Shown one piece after another: positions 35,480 through 44,596 of a stretch of 64,000 nucleotides of DNA (its first letter is position 1; each line of letters begins with the position of its first letter). The notes below the pieces were generated by a model, which ran no database searches, was not told the DNA's origin, and saw nothing but the letters and a program-made list of their open reading frames with translations. A program made the translations under genes and the position numbers. This DNA is from a bacterium (lineage in GTDB: Bacteria; Verrucomicrobiota; Verrucomicrobiia; Limisphaerales; RI-55): assembly GCA_016124235.1 (NCBI GenBank), contig WGOC01000002.1, positions 124,001 through 188,000 on the forward strand, in the 5' to 3' direction.

Positions 35480-37066
35480 CTATTCGGCCAGCTCGTGATC
35501 CCGCAAAAACTGGACGCCCGATTCCTGCAACAGCCGGTTCAGTTCATCCGGTGGAAGTTCGTGTCGAATCGTCACCGTCGCGGGCTCGCCGAAGTACAAC
35601 TTGTTGTTCGAATCGTTCACGTGCCGGTTGATCCGTTCGTAGAGCTGGCCGGCAGGCCGATCGACCACCACGACCAGGGCTCGCTGCTGCACGGCAATCA
35701 ATCGTACTTCGGGCAGTTTGGAAATCTTGCGCACCAGCCAGTCCATTTGGCGCCGTGGTTGATGGCGGATGTGCCGATACGTGAGCGCGCTCAAAAACAA
35801 AAAGAAGACCAGACCACCGAGACTGAGGTTATTGAGCAAGGCGTAAACTCCGATCCCGATCGCCACCACACCAATGGCGAGCCACGTCATTTGCGCGGGC
35901 CTCATTCGACCGACTTGTTCGATCGTGTCACCAATGCGTTCCCGCCACGGAATCGACGGGCGTTGACCTGATTCGGTATTCCGTCGAGCAACCCGCAATT
36001 CTTCCAGCAACGCCCGCGCATTCGGATAACGATCATCCGGACTTTTGCGCAAACAGCGTTCGATGATGCGCCGCAAGTCGGCGGGCATTGGCACACCGGG
36101 ATTGGCCGGTGGCACGGGTTCCTCGTAGACCACCGCGTGGATGGTTTCGAGCATGCTACCGCGCTGAAATGGTGTCCGGCCGGTCGCCATTTCAAACAAC
36201 ATCACCCCGAGCGAAAAAATATCGCTGCGCGCGTCCACCGCTTGTCCCTTCACCTGTTCCGGGCTCATGTACGCGGGCGTGCCCTTGATGGTGCCGGTCT
36301 GGGTTTGCTCAATCGTGGCGAGCCGGGAGTGGTTCTCACCGGTAATGGTCGACGCATCCGGGTCGAGCAACTTGGCGAGACCAAAATCCAGGATCTTCGC
36401 GTGCCCGTCGGGCGTCACCATCACGTTGGCCGATTTGATATCGCGATGCACAATGCCGGCCTCGTGCGCCTTCGCCAGACCACCGGCGACCTGTTGGGCG
36501 ACGTCCAACGTGCCCAAAAGGTCGAGCGCCTTGCTCTCCACGAGCGCGCGCACGGAACTGCCCTCCACCAGTTCCATCGCAATGAAGATGAAGTCATCCT
36601 GTTCGTCGACGTCATACACCTGCGCAATCGCCGGATGCGTAATGCGCGCCGCCGCCCGGGCTTCGAGCAGGAAGCGTTTCCGGCGTTCCGGATTCTGCAC
36701 CACCTCCGGCGCGAGCAATTTGATCGCAACCGGGCGCTGAAGCTTTTCGTCATGCGCCCGGTACACCACGCCCATCCCGCCGCGCCCGAGCAGGGACGTC
36801 ACGCGATACTGCTTGAGCGTTTTGCCCAATAGCGAGGTCTCGGAAGTTGGCAATGACGTGTTCAAATCGATTCCCGGCGGCTCATCGTCCGTGCCGGAAC
36901 CAGCCGCTGTTTCAATGGTTGTAACGGCCTCTTTTTCTCCAGAATTGGCTGCCTCCTCAACTCCAAACGCCGCCAACTCGGTGTCCCCCATCCCGTGCCG
37001 TTCACGCCAATAAGCACCCGCATCGTCCAGCAACCGCTGCCAACGCGACAAACGGCCCGGCAACAT
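35480..37066 (-). CDS. PknB-type membrane serine/threonine protein kinase
   Basis: 528 residues from the ATG at 37066; a GTG at 37153 is an alternative. The kinase domain starts at about residue 86: glycine loop L-L-G-R-G-G-M-G-V-V-Y (92-102), V-A-I-K (Lys116), H-R-D-I-K-S-A-N-V, D-F-G-L-A and 'GTPAYMSPEQ', all needed for activity. After it lie two hydrophobic segments (WLAIGVVAIGIGVYALL, 'LGGLVFFLFLSALTYRHI') and a C-terminal tail of unknown fold. This is the bacterial PknB/Hanks type, with kinase in the cytoplasm and a membrane anchor. An acidic low-complexity linker precedes the kinase. Targets are unknown. Confidence 0.92.
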   Translation of the reverse strand: MLPGRLSRWQRLLDDAGAYWRERHGMGDTELAAFGVEEAANSGEKEAVTTIETAAGSGTDDEPPGIDLNTSLPTSETSLLGKTLKQYRVTSLLGRGGMGVVYRAHDEKLQRPVAIKLLAPEVVQNPERRKRFLLEARAAARITHPAIAQVYDVDEQDDFIFIAMELVEGSSVRALVESKALDLLGTLDVAQQVAGGLAKAHEAGIVHRDIKSANVMVTPDGHAKILDFGLAKLLDPDASTITGENHSRLATIEQTQTGTIKGTPAYMSPEQVKGQAVDARSDIFSLGVMLFEMATGRTPFQRGSMLETIHAVVYEEPVPPANPGVPMPADLRRIIERCLRKSPDDRYPNARALLEELRVARRNTESGQRPSIPWRERIGDTIEQVGRMRPAQMTWLAIGVVAIGIGVYALLNNLSLGGLVFFLFLSALTYRHIRHQPRRQMDWLVRKISKLPEVRLIAVQQRALVVVVDRPAGQLYERINRHVNDSNNKLYFGEPATVTIRHELPPDELNRLLQESGVQFLRDHELAE

Positions 37067-37305
37067 GGCCGTTGGCTGGAACGCATTCCGCAATTTCGAG
37101 CTGTGTAATTCCGTCTTTACCGAGAAATCACATGTAGTTTCGCACGCATGCACTTCCGGAATAAACAGGAGACGCCCGACAAGTTTCGGAAAAATTCAGT
37201 TCTTTGGACAACCTGCCGTCCGCGGGGCTCGAGCTTTCAGCAAGTGTGCGGGCTAAAGGCCAAAAAATAAACGCCCGCGCCTCAAAGCTCCGATGAAATT
37301 CTGGC

Positions 37306-39930
37306 TCATTTTAACGACGCCAGAAAGGCCACCAGATCGCGCAATTCACTCACGGTCATCGTTTGCTCGAGGCCGTCCGGCATGAGCGATCTTTGAAGGA
37401 CGCCATAACGCTCGACGTCCGGCCCGTTGAAATGCCGGGTGATGCCTTCCGTGGTGTAGAGTTCGATGTCGCCGTGGTTTCGGTGATCCAGCTGCAAACC
37501 TTGGAAATAGTCTCCGTTTTTCAGTTCCACGAACCACGCCTGGTACTGGGGCGGAAACTGGTCGCTGGGTCGCAGGATCGAATGGATGATCTGCGCCCGC
37601 GAAGTCGATTGGCCGACATTGCTCAACTCGGGACCAATCCGACGTCCGCGATGATTAATCAGATGGCAGCCGGCACATTGCGTCGACGGAGAAAAGAAAA
37701 CCCGTTCGCCGGCCTTTGGATCGCCGCCGTTCGCAAGGGCACGCTCCCATTCCTCGATGGACACCGGTCGCTTTACCGTCGACGGCGACAACGCAAATTC
37801 GATTTGTACGCGTAGCTCTTCGTCGCTGTGGTCAGTCTGCGGTGTCGCGCCCAGTTTCTCGATCGTCGGTTTGATGTCCGCCCGATCGGCATAAAAGCGA
37901 AGCGTGCGCATGGCCTCCCGACGAACGGCCGGATCCTGATCCGTCAACAGCGGCAGCAGTTTGGCGGGTTGATTGAGCGTTTCTCGCGACAACGCCAGCA
38001 ACGCTTCGGCCCGGACATTTGGATCTCGTATTGTGTCCTCGGCAATCTCCAGAAACAACTCGACCGGTGCCTTGCTCAATGTGCTGAGGCTACGAATGGC
38101 TTCGATTTGCAAAGATAGTTTGCCGTTTTGCGCGAATTCCCGCAGCAGGGATTGGGTGGCGGCATCATCGATTGAAGGGAAATGGACCAACGCCAGCGCC
38201 CGCACGCGATCCGGACGTTGTTCGTCCTTCAGCACGTCGAGCAAGACGTTCGCATCCAGCTTGCGGCGGAGTCGGTTCGCCCAGGCCTCGGCTTTCTCCT
38301 TGCGCGCTTTGACGTAGTCTGGATCGAGCGCTTCCACCGCCGCGACCCAGGTCTCGAACAGCGGTGCGGAGACTTCATCGAACGCGATGGCTTTGTCGAG
38401 GTCCTTGCGGATCGAAATCATTCCTCCGTCACCGGCCCAAATCAGCGCCGCGCGACGCACCGTTTCGTCCGGATCCCCCAGCAGCCGGCGGGCATACAAT
38501 TGCGGTTCAAAGATTCCACCCCGTTGCATGGCGAGAAGCGCTCCCAAACGAACTCGCGGATTGGCATCGTACATCGCTTGGACCGCATATTCCAGAAACG
38601 CCGGCCGCGACAAGGCGACAACTGCCGCGTGCCGCAGGAACGGATCATCGCTTGCGAGCGTGCGTTCCAAACGGCGATGAAATCGCGGTTCGGTCTCGGT
38701 CAAGACTTTCTCAAATTCCTCCGCGCCCGGGTTCGGTAAAGGCGCGTCAAAATACTTGCGCGGCCGCAACCTTTTCACGCCGTCATCGATATCGGTCTTC
38801 ATCGAGACGCGCCAGATTCGACCATGACCGTGAACGGGATACGCCACCAGCATCCAATCAGTGATAAACAGGTTACCCCGGCTGTCGGTCGCCAGCGCCA
38901 CCGGGCGAAAGTTTTGGTCGCCCTGAATCCACACGCTGTGGGTCGCCTTGATCGAGACGCCGTTCGTCGTCGGCACATAGCGCGCAATTGCATTCTCGTT
39001 CCAAATCGAAACGAGGTATTGGTCGCGATAATCGATCGGGAACGAAGTCAGGTTGGCGTCAATCAATCCAGCGGGCGCTTCACCCGCGCTGTCCACGTAG
39101 CCCAGGGTTCCGGGCAGGGTTCCGTCCCAACCTTGAAACGGATGATTGCCGCCGTGACCGTAAATGGATTTGTAACCATAGTCGCCGGCTTCGACGACGT
39201 GCACCAAACGGTTGGGTCCGCGCGCATCAGGATCGTTGTCCACCGCGAGCAAGCGGCCATACGAATCAAATTTGATGTCGAACGGGTTCCAAAAACCAGT
39301 GGCCACTTCCTCCAGTTTCGATCCGTCCGGGCGACAGCGATAAATGCTTCCGCCATCGCCGTAGCCTTCGAGCTTCGAACCGTCCGTTCCCGTGATGGTG
39401 TACGCCGCGCTGCCGTTGTTGCCGCGCGAAATGTAGAGCCAACCGTCGCGCGAAAACGTGATGCCGAGCTGGCAACTGTGCGGATATTTGTTCGCGGTTT
39501 CCACCGCGATGATGCGCCTGCGGCTTTCGCTGACGCCATCACCGTCGTTGTCTTCAAACGCCCACACTTCACGGGCGCACACGGCGAAGAGCTTTCCCTC
39601 AGGCGACAGGGCCAGGTTCATCCCTTCCTGAATGCCCTCGGCGAAATGCCAGGTGCGATCCGGTTTGCCGTCGTTGTCGGCATCTTCGAAGCCCTTGATA
39701 ATGTCGCCCTTGGGTCCGGCGTAATCCGGTGCCGGCGAGTGCGTGTGCGATTCCAACACGTAGATGCGGTCATGGGAATCGATCACCATTCCGATTGGCG
39801 TGACGATCTCCGGGTTTTCGGCGAAGAGCTTTAACTCAAGCCGGTCGTCCGCAATTGACGGCTGACCGGCGATCGCGGCCGCGACCGGTTGCAGTAACGC
39901 AACGATTCCAAGAATGAATCCGCATTTCAT
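37306..39930 (-). CDS. PVC-type heme-binding NHL/HEAT cytochrome
   Basis: 874 residues from Met at 39930, where the signal peptide begins (MKCGFILGIVALLQPVAAAIAG); a start at 39969 is possible. The N-terminal half is an NHL-like propeller with 'DSHDRIYVLESHTHSP' and 'GRLLAVDNDPDARGPNRLVHV', the planctomycete membrane-bound dehydrogenase pattern. The middle is a HEAT-type repeat region (DPFLRHAAVVALSRPAF, 'DETVRRAALIWAG', 'DPAVRREAMRTLRFYA'). The C-terminal domain carries one heme site, T-Q-C-A-G-C-H, and 'PPQYQAWFVELKNGDYFQGL'. Likely periplasmic electron transfer coupled to sugar or alcohol oxidation; the substrate is unknown. Confidence 0.88.
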   Translation of the reverse strand: MKCGFILGIVALLQPVAAAIAGQPSIADDRLELKLFAENPEIVTPIGMVIDSHDRIYVLESHTHSPAPDYAGPKGDIIKGFEDADNDGKPDRTWHFAEGIQEGMNLALSPEGKLFAVCAREVWAFEDNDGDGVSESRRRIIAVETANKYPHSCQLGITFSRDGWLYISRGNNGSAAYTITGTDGSKLEGYGDGGSIYRCRPDGSKLEEVATGFWNPFDIKFDSYGRLLAVDNDPDARGPNRLVHVVEAGDYGYKSIYGHGGNHPFQGWDGTLPGTLGYVDSAGEAPAGLIDANLTSFPIDYRDQYLVSIWNENAIARYVPTTNGVSIKATHSVWIQGDQNFRPVALATDSRGNLFITDWMLVAYPVHGHGRIWRVSMKTDIDDGVKRLRPRKYFDAPLPNPGAEEFEKVLTETEPRFHRRLERTLASDDPFLRHAAVVALSRPAFLEYAVQAMYDANPRVRLGALLAMQRGGIFEPQLYARRLLGDPDETVRRAALIWAGDGGMISIRKDLDKAIAFDEVSAPLFETWVAAVEALDPDYVKARKEKAEAWANRLRRKLDANVLLDVLKDEQRPDRVRALALVHFPSIDDAATQSLLREFAQNGKLSLQIEAIRSLSTLSKAPVELFLEIAEDTIRDPNVRAEALLALSRETLNQPAKLLPLLTDQDPAVRREAMRTLRFYADRADIKPTIEKLGATPQTDHSDEELRVQIEFALSPSTVKRPVSIEEWERALANGGDPKAGERVFFSPSTQCAGCHLINHRGRRIGPELSNVGQSTSRAQIIHSILRPSDQFPPQYQAWFVELKNGDYFQGLQLDHRNHGDIELYTTEGITRHFNGPDVERYGVLQRSLMPDGLEQTMTVSELRDLVAFLASLK

Positions 39931-40105
39931 GGAGTTAACCTGAGTGAGGATCGGAACACTACGCTCCAACGCGAGTCAGTCCAAGCGACTTTGTTGAAAC
40001 CGCCCCATCAACGAATGGCTTTTTGCCGGAGCGAAGGATTGCCCAATAGAGCCGTGGACCAAGACTCTGCGGGAAAGCGCTTTTTGCCGAACGACCACGC
40101 TTGCG

Positions 40106-40942
40106 TCAGTTCGCGATCGAGATGTCGCCACCAATGCGCGCGGTGGTGCGGGCCTGAATCCAGCGGAGGTCGGCGTTGCCGGGGGAGGATTCGTTGTGGA
40201 GGATCAACTCATTCTTGCGCGCCTTGCGATCGGTGCGCGGGTCCGTCCATTTGTGATAATCGGCGTGGCCATCGACGAAGGACACCACCGCGCCGCCGGA
40301 ATGTTGCGTGGCCGGGTAATGGTAAAACCCATCGATCGAGTCCCCCGGCATCCGCACGATGAAGGCCGGCATGCACACGTTTTCCGGCAGCACATCCATG
40401 AACGTGAACACCCGCGCCGGCGGCGGCTGGGTGACCTGCGACACCTTGCGGTACACCTCGTAGCCCGGCCGCAACATCTGCCCGATCGAATCGGTGCCGC
40501 CGACGTAACCATTGAGCGCGTAATCCCGCAGCCGTTGTTGCGGCACGCCCTTGACGGTGATCGTTTTGCGATCGGCCGGGCAGCGATAGACGTTGGCGGC
40601 GGTGATGTAGGCGGCGAAGAGCGCCTTCTGCGGATCGAGCACATAGCTCTCGTCGTAGAACGCCTCGAATAGTTCGTGCCCACCGCCGCCGATCCAGTAG
40701 GTGCGCGGGTCCGGATGGGTGGCCGGGTCCTTCTGGCCGTTGTTGGGAAAGGCGTCGTTGGCGTCGGCGACGTAGAGATTGAGGGCCAGCGTGAGCTGGC
40801 GTTGGTTGCTGAAACACTGGGCGCGCCAGGCCCGGGCCTTGGCCCGGCCAAGGACGGGCAACAGCAACGCCGCCAGCACGCCGATGATGGCGATCACCAC
40901 CAGCAGCTCGATCAACGTGAAGCCACGATTGCCCTGCGCCAC
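40106..40942 (-). CDS. Prepilin-leader protein, H-x9-DG type
   Basis: 278 residues if translation starts at the GTG at 40942, giving the short leader MAQGNRG before [14 protein letters not shown]. Longer frames (Met at 41053 or 41074) would translate a hairpin repeat (40951-41010), so I judge them less likely. After the helix come '[24 protein letters not shown]' and, near the end, '[14 protein letters not shown]', the DG-x-H motif of the DUF1559-like prepilin family of this phylum. These are probably exported pseudopilin-like proteins with unclear function. The gene is divergent from the cassette region to its right. Confidence 0.82.
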   Translation of the reverse strand: MAQGNRGFTLIELLVVIAIIGVLAALLLPVLGRAKARAWRAQCFSNQRQLTLALNLYVADANDAFPNNGQKDPATHPDPRTYWIGGGGHELFEAFYDESYVLDPQKALFAAYITAANVYRCPADRKTITVKGVPQQRLRDYALNGYVGGTDSIGQMLRPGYEVYRKVSQVTQPPPARVFTFMDVLPENVCMPAFIVRMPGDSIDGFYHYPATQHSGGAVVSFVDGHADYHKWTDPRTDRKARKNELILHNESSPGNADLRWIQARTTARIGGDISIAN

Positions 40943-40950
40943 GGCTGAAC

Positions 40951-41010
40951 CTCGAAGGGCGACACTCCTGTCGCCCACCTGAACGGCGGCAGGAGTCCCG
41001 CCGCTTCTGC
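40951..41010. repeat. Type B double-hairpin repeat
   Basis: GGGCGACA-CTCC-TGTCGCCC (40957-40964, 40969-40976) then CGGCGG ... CCGCCG (40984-40989, 40998-41003). Relatives with the same loop CTCC or GGAA are at 51064-51111, 52197-52254, 53901-53950 and 54764-54810. This copy lies against the start of the prepilin-leader gene. Confidence 0.7.
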
Positions 41011-41105
41011 TCGATGGGGAAATAATCGCAAAAAGTTTTGTGTGGCCTCTCATGTTCCCGTGGATTAGCGGCATACTGTGCCGTATTCAACCATGGCTGT
41101 CTATT

Positions 41106-41372
41106 GGGGAAACCCCGGATAAAGCTCTGATTGCAAAATTGCACTTTTCTGTCTCGGGGGGTGCAGGTGCGTTGGCGGGCCGTAAACATTGGTCGCTTTT
41201 GGGTGTCTCAGGGAAACCCCCGATGGACAAAACCCTCAAATTGCCGTTTTCTCAGGGAAAGCCCCGATAGACGACATCGGGAAAAATCGTGTAATGATGA
41301 AAGCAAGCTCACCCAAGGACGTATCGAGGTAACGGAGGAGCGAGACGGTTCAAACCAAAACCAAGAGGTTAA
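41106..41372 (+). promoter_or_regulatory. Cassette 1 upstream control region with RGGGAAASCCCSGAT boxes
   Basis: Three near-identical boxes: GGGGAAACCCCGGAT (41106-41120), AGGGAAACCCCCGAT (41210-41224) and AGGGAAAGCCCCGAT (41254-41268). The last two are 44 bases apart here and in both other cassettes. The region from about 41147 to the ATG at 41373 is nearly the same as 43938-44162 and 46760-46984. An AGAGG element just before the start codon may be the ribosome site. The boxes are likely operators for an unknown regulator. Confidence 0.6.
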
Positions 41373-41747
41373 ATGAAAAAATCATTACTACGCAGAATGG
41401 CCCCGCTCGTGGCGGGGATGTTAATACTGGGCCAATGTGGATTGGCAGTGGCGACGTACCCATATATTTACAACATTACTTGGCCGGAACCGCCCTACGA
41501 CCAATACGCAACAGTTTACGTCTACACCTGAGGAAGCGTTCCTTCAGGGTATGTAGAACCGAGGAGTAGTACGAACAACTACTATTGGTTTTTCGGAGCC
41601 ACTTACTCGGGTTACTGCTGTAATACCACGATCGACACGATGGGTGAAGATGACAGCGTGAGCGTCTATGTCTATGGCACAGACAACGACTATTCGTGGG
41701 CAACGGTTTCTCGGACCTATGGAACCCTGATCGATAACGGACCCTAG
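41373..41747 (+). pseudogene. Cassette 1 small exported protein, interrupted by in-frame TGA
   Basis: The frame starts MKKSLLRRMAPLVAGMLILGQ, the same signal peptide as the two paralogues at 44163 and 46985, and stops after 52 residues at a TGA (41529-41531). The same frame continues for 71 more codons to a TAG at 41745-41747, giving the same length as the paralogues (about 124 codons), and it keeps their features: 'SSTNNYYWF', 'SVSVYVYGTDNDYSW' and the ending 'LIDNGP'. The TGA aligns with a glycine in the 46985 copy (Y-G-G-G-V-P-P-G against T-stop-G-S-V-P-S-G). It is either a recent nonsense mutation or readthrough. The mature protein would be a beta-rich domain of about 100 residues, unknown family. 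Confidence 0.75.
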
Positions 41748-41757
41748 AATTCGACCT

Positions 41758-41787
41758 TCTCCGCCCGTTCTCAGTATCGGGCGGAGA
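41758..41787 (+). promoter_or_regulatory. Intercistronic hairpin, cassette 1
   Basis: A perfect 10-bp stem TCTCCGCCCG (41758-41767) with CGGGCGGAGA (41778-41787), 10-base loop, then GTTTT. It sits 10 bases after the small gene's stop and 11 bases before the ATG of the large gene. It may act as a partial terminator or an mRNA-processing signal. Confidence 0.7.
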
Positions 41788-41798
41788 GTTTTCGATAA

Positions 41799-43739
41799 AT
41801 GAAGCTTGCTGGAACCATCATGCTGCTGATTGCCACTCTGTCGGTAAGCGCCGACGAGTTCTCGCGGTGGACGTGGCGGGTGCCCGACCCACCAGCGGCA
41901 TTGTTCTCGAAGGTCGTCTACGCACAGGACCAGTTTGTCGCCGTGGGAGATTTGGGCTACATCATGACCTCGACCAATGGACTGAAATGGAATTTGGAGG
42001 TGTCGCCCACCACCAATCAATTGCGCAGTGTCATTTATACCGACCAGTTCGTTGCTTCCGGCGACAAGGGAACCATCATTACGTCGCCCGATGCCCGAAC
42101 CTGGCAGTTGACGACGGCGGGAGATTCACAGATCGAAGCGTTGGCCTACGGCAATGACATCTACATGGCGCTGGACAGCCGGGGCAATCTGTTCCGATCG
42201 AATGACGCGCGCCAATGGATTCCCGTTGGCGATCCCATCAACAAGGGCGGCCGCGACATGACCTTCGGCAGTGGGTTGTTCGTCACCGTGGGATTGAATG
42301 GGTTGATCGCCACGTCGACCAATGGTGTGAACTGGGTGCAAAGAACCTCCGGCACCACCGGCATCCTGTTCTCCGTGGCCTATGGCGACGGACTTTTCGT
42401 CGCCGTCGGAGCCGAAGGAACCCAAGGAGTTATCCTGACCTCCAATGACGGGATATATTGGCAACTACAATTCGTGGATAAACCGCTTTCGGATGTCACT
42501 TTCAATGATGGTGAATTCTTGATCATCGGTGGGTCCTTCATGGGGTCGGGCACGTCGTTGACGTCAAGTGATGGCATTTATTTCAACGAGCCCGCCAGTG
42601 ATCCAGGTTTGGATTGGAGCCTCACCGGAGTGACATGCGGCGGCGGAGCCTGTGTCGCCGTCGGCGCCGGAATGTTCATTTCATACGACGGCGGTCAGAC
42701 TTGGAGTGACATCACGGTCGGACCACGTGCGCCGATCTATGGATACGCGCAAAAAAATAGCACTTTGGTCGGCGTTGGTGGCAGCGGTGTCATCGTCACC
42801 ACAACAAACGGTGTGGATTTTACCAACCAGCAGATTCTGAGTGACAAGGCGTGGCTGAGCGTTTGTGCGGGTGAACCGGGATTTGCCGCTGTCGGCGTCG
42901 GAGGGAGAATCGCGTTCTCGCCGGACGGATTTGACTGGACGAATATAACCGGAGCGACACTGGGAGAACTTCCGGCGATTGCCTTTGGCGGCGGCATCTA
43001 CGTCGCGGTGGCTTGGGAAGCCGTCGGCAAGCCTTATGGCTATTTTGTCACCTCGACCAACGGACTGGACTGGGTGGAGCGACGGCCATTTGTGGACACC
43101 TATATCAATCGGACGATCACTTATGGAGCTGGCCAATTCGTGGCGGGCGGCTACGACGGCAAGATCTACACGTCGACCAATGGAATAGATTGGACCGAGC
43201 GACTGACGGGCGTCGGTGGCAACACCATTCCAGTCGCCTATTTGAACAACGGGTTCATCGCTTCGACCGGTGGCGGAATCTTGCATTCCACTGACGGGCT
43301 GACATGGACGTTCACCGGCGGGGAAACGCCCAACGCCCGGGCTATGGCCTATGGCAACGGGCTGTACGTCGCAGTCACCGGCGCGTGGCCCGACGTGCTG
43401 TGGAGTTCACCGGATGGAATCACGTGGAAACGGGAGAAGTTCGGTGCGCGTGACCTCTCGGCCGTGACCTATGCGTTCGACTCGTTTTATATTTCGGGTG
43501 CGGTTATCCAGTCGCAATCCTCGCTGATCCCAACACTGGAACATGTGACTCAAGGGAACGAGCAATTGGACGCGAGTGTGTTTGGCGAAATTGGCCGGGA
43601 TTACGAACTTCAAAGCTCGACGGATTTGAAGACGTGGCAGCACGAGAGTGATTACAACCAGGGCCAACGCATCCAACCGCTCACCCTGCCCACCGGTCCA
43701 AGCCAGAAGTTTTACCGGGTGAAACTGAAACAACCGTGA
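41799..43739 (+). CDS. Cassette 1 large exported beta-propeller protein
   Basis: 646 residues. Signal peptide MKLAGTIMLLIATLSVSADEF, then 'SRWTWRVPDPPAALFSKVVY', a start shared by all three large cassette proteins. The body is built of repeated units of the type G-x-F-V-A-V-G-x-x-G-x-I-x-T-S-x-N-G-x-x-W, as in Ycf48/BNR-type propellers. I count at least seven. The C-terminal segment 'GEIGRDYELQSSTDLKTW' followed by 'LTLPTGPSQKFYRVKLKQP' is almost the same in the three copies and resembles the module in other secreted proteins here. No enzymatic residues were identified. It is probably at the cell surface and may pair with the small protein from the same cassette. Confidence 0.85.
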   Translation: MKLAGTIMLLIATLSVSADEFSRWTWRVPDPPAALFSKVVYAQDQFVAVGDLGYIMTSTNGLKWNLEVSPTTNQLRSVIYTDQFVASGDKGTIITSPDARTWQLTTAGDSQIEALAYGNDIYMALDSRGNLFRSNDARQWIPVGDPINKGGRDMTFGSGLFVTVGLNGLIATSTNGVNWVQRTSGTTGILFSVAYGDGLFVAVGAEGTQGVILTSNDGIYWQLQFVDKPLSDVTFNDGEFLIIGGSFMGSGTSLTSSDGIYFNEPASDPGLDWSLTGVTCGGGACVAVGAGMFISYDGGQTWSDITVGPRAPIYGYAQKNSTLVGVGGSGVIVTTTNGVDFTNQQILSDKAWLSVCAGEPGFAAVGVGGRIAFSPDGFDWTNITGATLGELPAIAFGGGIYVAVAWEAVGKPYGYFVTSTNGLDWVERRPFVDTYINRTITYGAGQFVAGGYDGKIYTSTNGIDWTERLTGVGGNTIPVAYLNNGFIASTGGGILHSTDGLTWTFTGGETPNARAMAYGNGLYVAVTGAWPDVLWSSPDGITWKREKFGARDLSAVTYAFDSFYISGAVIQSQSSLIPTLEHVTQGNEQLDASVFGEIGRDYELQSSTDLKTWQHESDYNQGQRIQPLTLPTGPSQKFYRVKLKQP

Positions 43740-44162
43740 TCCAAATGCGGAATGCAGAATTCCGAATGAGGAGTTGGCAAATCGGAGTTGGATGACAGGA
43801 GACAGGAGATGGGAGTTGGGAAATCGGGCAGAAGCGTTCGCGCTAATTCGCGCAATTCGCGTAAAGCCAGGTCCCCATGTGTCAGCGATCGAAGAATAAC
43901 GATACCCTGCACCGTCATACGATGAGGTGCCGAAAAATTTCTGTCTCGGGGGTGCTGGTGCGTTGGAGGGCCGTAAACATTGGTCGCTTTTGAGTGTCTC
44001 AGGGAAAGCCCGGATGGACAAAACCCTCAAGTTGCCGTTTTTTCAGGGAAAGCCCCGATAGACGGAACGCAAAAAAATCGTGTAATGATGAAAGCAAGCT
44101 CACCCAAGGTCGTATCGGAGTACGGAGGAGCGAGACTGTTCAAACCAAAACCAAGAGGTTAT
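43740..44162. repeat. Shared 3' flank of cassette 1 and control region of cassette 2
   Basis: The first part (43740-43937) is a shared flank also present at 46571-46759 and, as its last copy, at 49386-49535; it includes short AATTCGCG units that differ in number. From 43938 to 44162 the sequence matches the cassette 1 control region, with boxes AGGGAAAGCCCGGAT (44001-44015) and AGGGAAAGCCCCGAT (44045-44059), again 44 bases apart. Long frames read through it (from 43980) are not thought to be genes. Confidence 0.75.
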
Positions 44163-44543
44163 ATGAAAAAATCATTACTACGCAGAATGGCCCCGCTCGT
44201 GGCGGGGGTGTTGTTTGTCGTGCCAGTTGTTACAGCATCGGCGGCTTACACAGGGATTAGTTGGCCGGTGTATTATCCAGATAATCAGTATTGCACTGTC
44301 TCGGTAAATTCGAGCCCGTCTTACCCGTACATTGCGCCGAAGGCTGACAGCGAAAACTACATCTGGTGGTTCGACGGTACTCGAACCTATGCATATTACT
44401 CGGACCATTATACCACTGCCACGGTCTATCCTCTAACCGTTACGAATGTTTGTGTCTACGTGTATGGCGATGACTCGTCCGGTGACGTATCGTACGCCAT
44501 CAGCGATCGTGATACAGGGGTATATATTTGGAACGGGTCCTAG
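44163..44543 (+). CDS. Cassette 2 small exported protein
   Basis: 126 residues from the ATG at 44163. Signal peptide MKKSLLRRMAPLVAGVLFVVP, same as the first 15 residues of the other two copies, then a divergent beta-rich mature domain: 'AYTGISWPVYYPDNQYCTV', 'DSENYIWWFDGTRTYAYYSD' and 'CVYVYGDDSSGDVSYAISD', ending VYIWNGS. The Y-V-Y-G-D-D-x-S-G-D/N-x-S-Y-A block and the terminal N-G-P/S are shared by the family. No cysteine pair and no anchor motif are evident. It is an unknown family. It lies 53 bases before the large gene, with the hairpin between. Confidence 0.75.
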   Translation: MKKSLLRRMAPLVAGVLFVVPVVTASAAYTGISWPVYYPDNQYCTVSVNSSPSYPYIAPKADSENYIWWFDGTRTYAYYSDHYTTATVYPLTVTNVCVYVYGDDSSGDVSYAISDRDTGVYIWNGS

Positions 44544-44559
44544 AAAAATCGATTACGTG

Positions 44560-44587
44560 CTCCCGCCTAATTTTCGTTAGGCGGGAG
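44560..44587 (+). promoter_or_regulatory. Intercistronic hairpin, cassette 2
   Basis: A perfect 11-bp stem CTCCCGCCTAA (44560-44570) with TTAGGCGGGAG (44577-44587), loop TTTTCG. It is in the same position as in cassettes 1 and 3 but of different sequence. It ends 9 bases before the ATG of the large gene, so it may also shield the ribosome site. No T-run follows. Confidence 0.75.
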
Positions 44588-44596
44588 TCGATTGCC

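Noticed and set aside
41147-41372. A c-di-GMP or other known riboswitch in the cassette control region
   Set aside because: No match to the riboswitch consensus sequences I know; the repeated boxes look more like protein-binding sites.
43980-44162. Longer start for the cassette 2 small protein, and similar frames at 41131 and 46803
   Set aside because: These frames translate the shared control region. They lie in different frames in different copies and the signal peptide begins at the conserved internal ATG.
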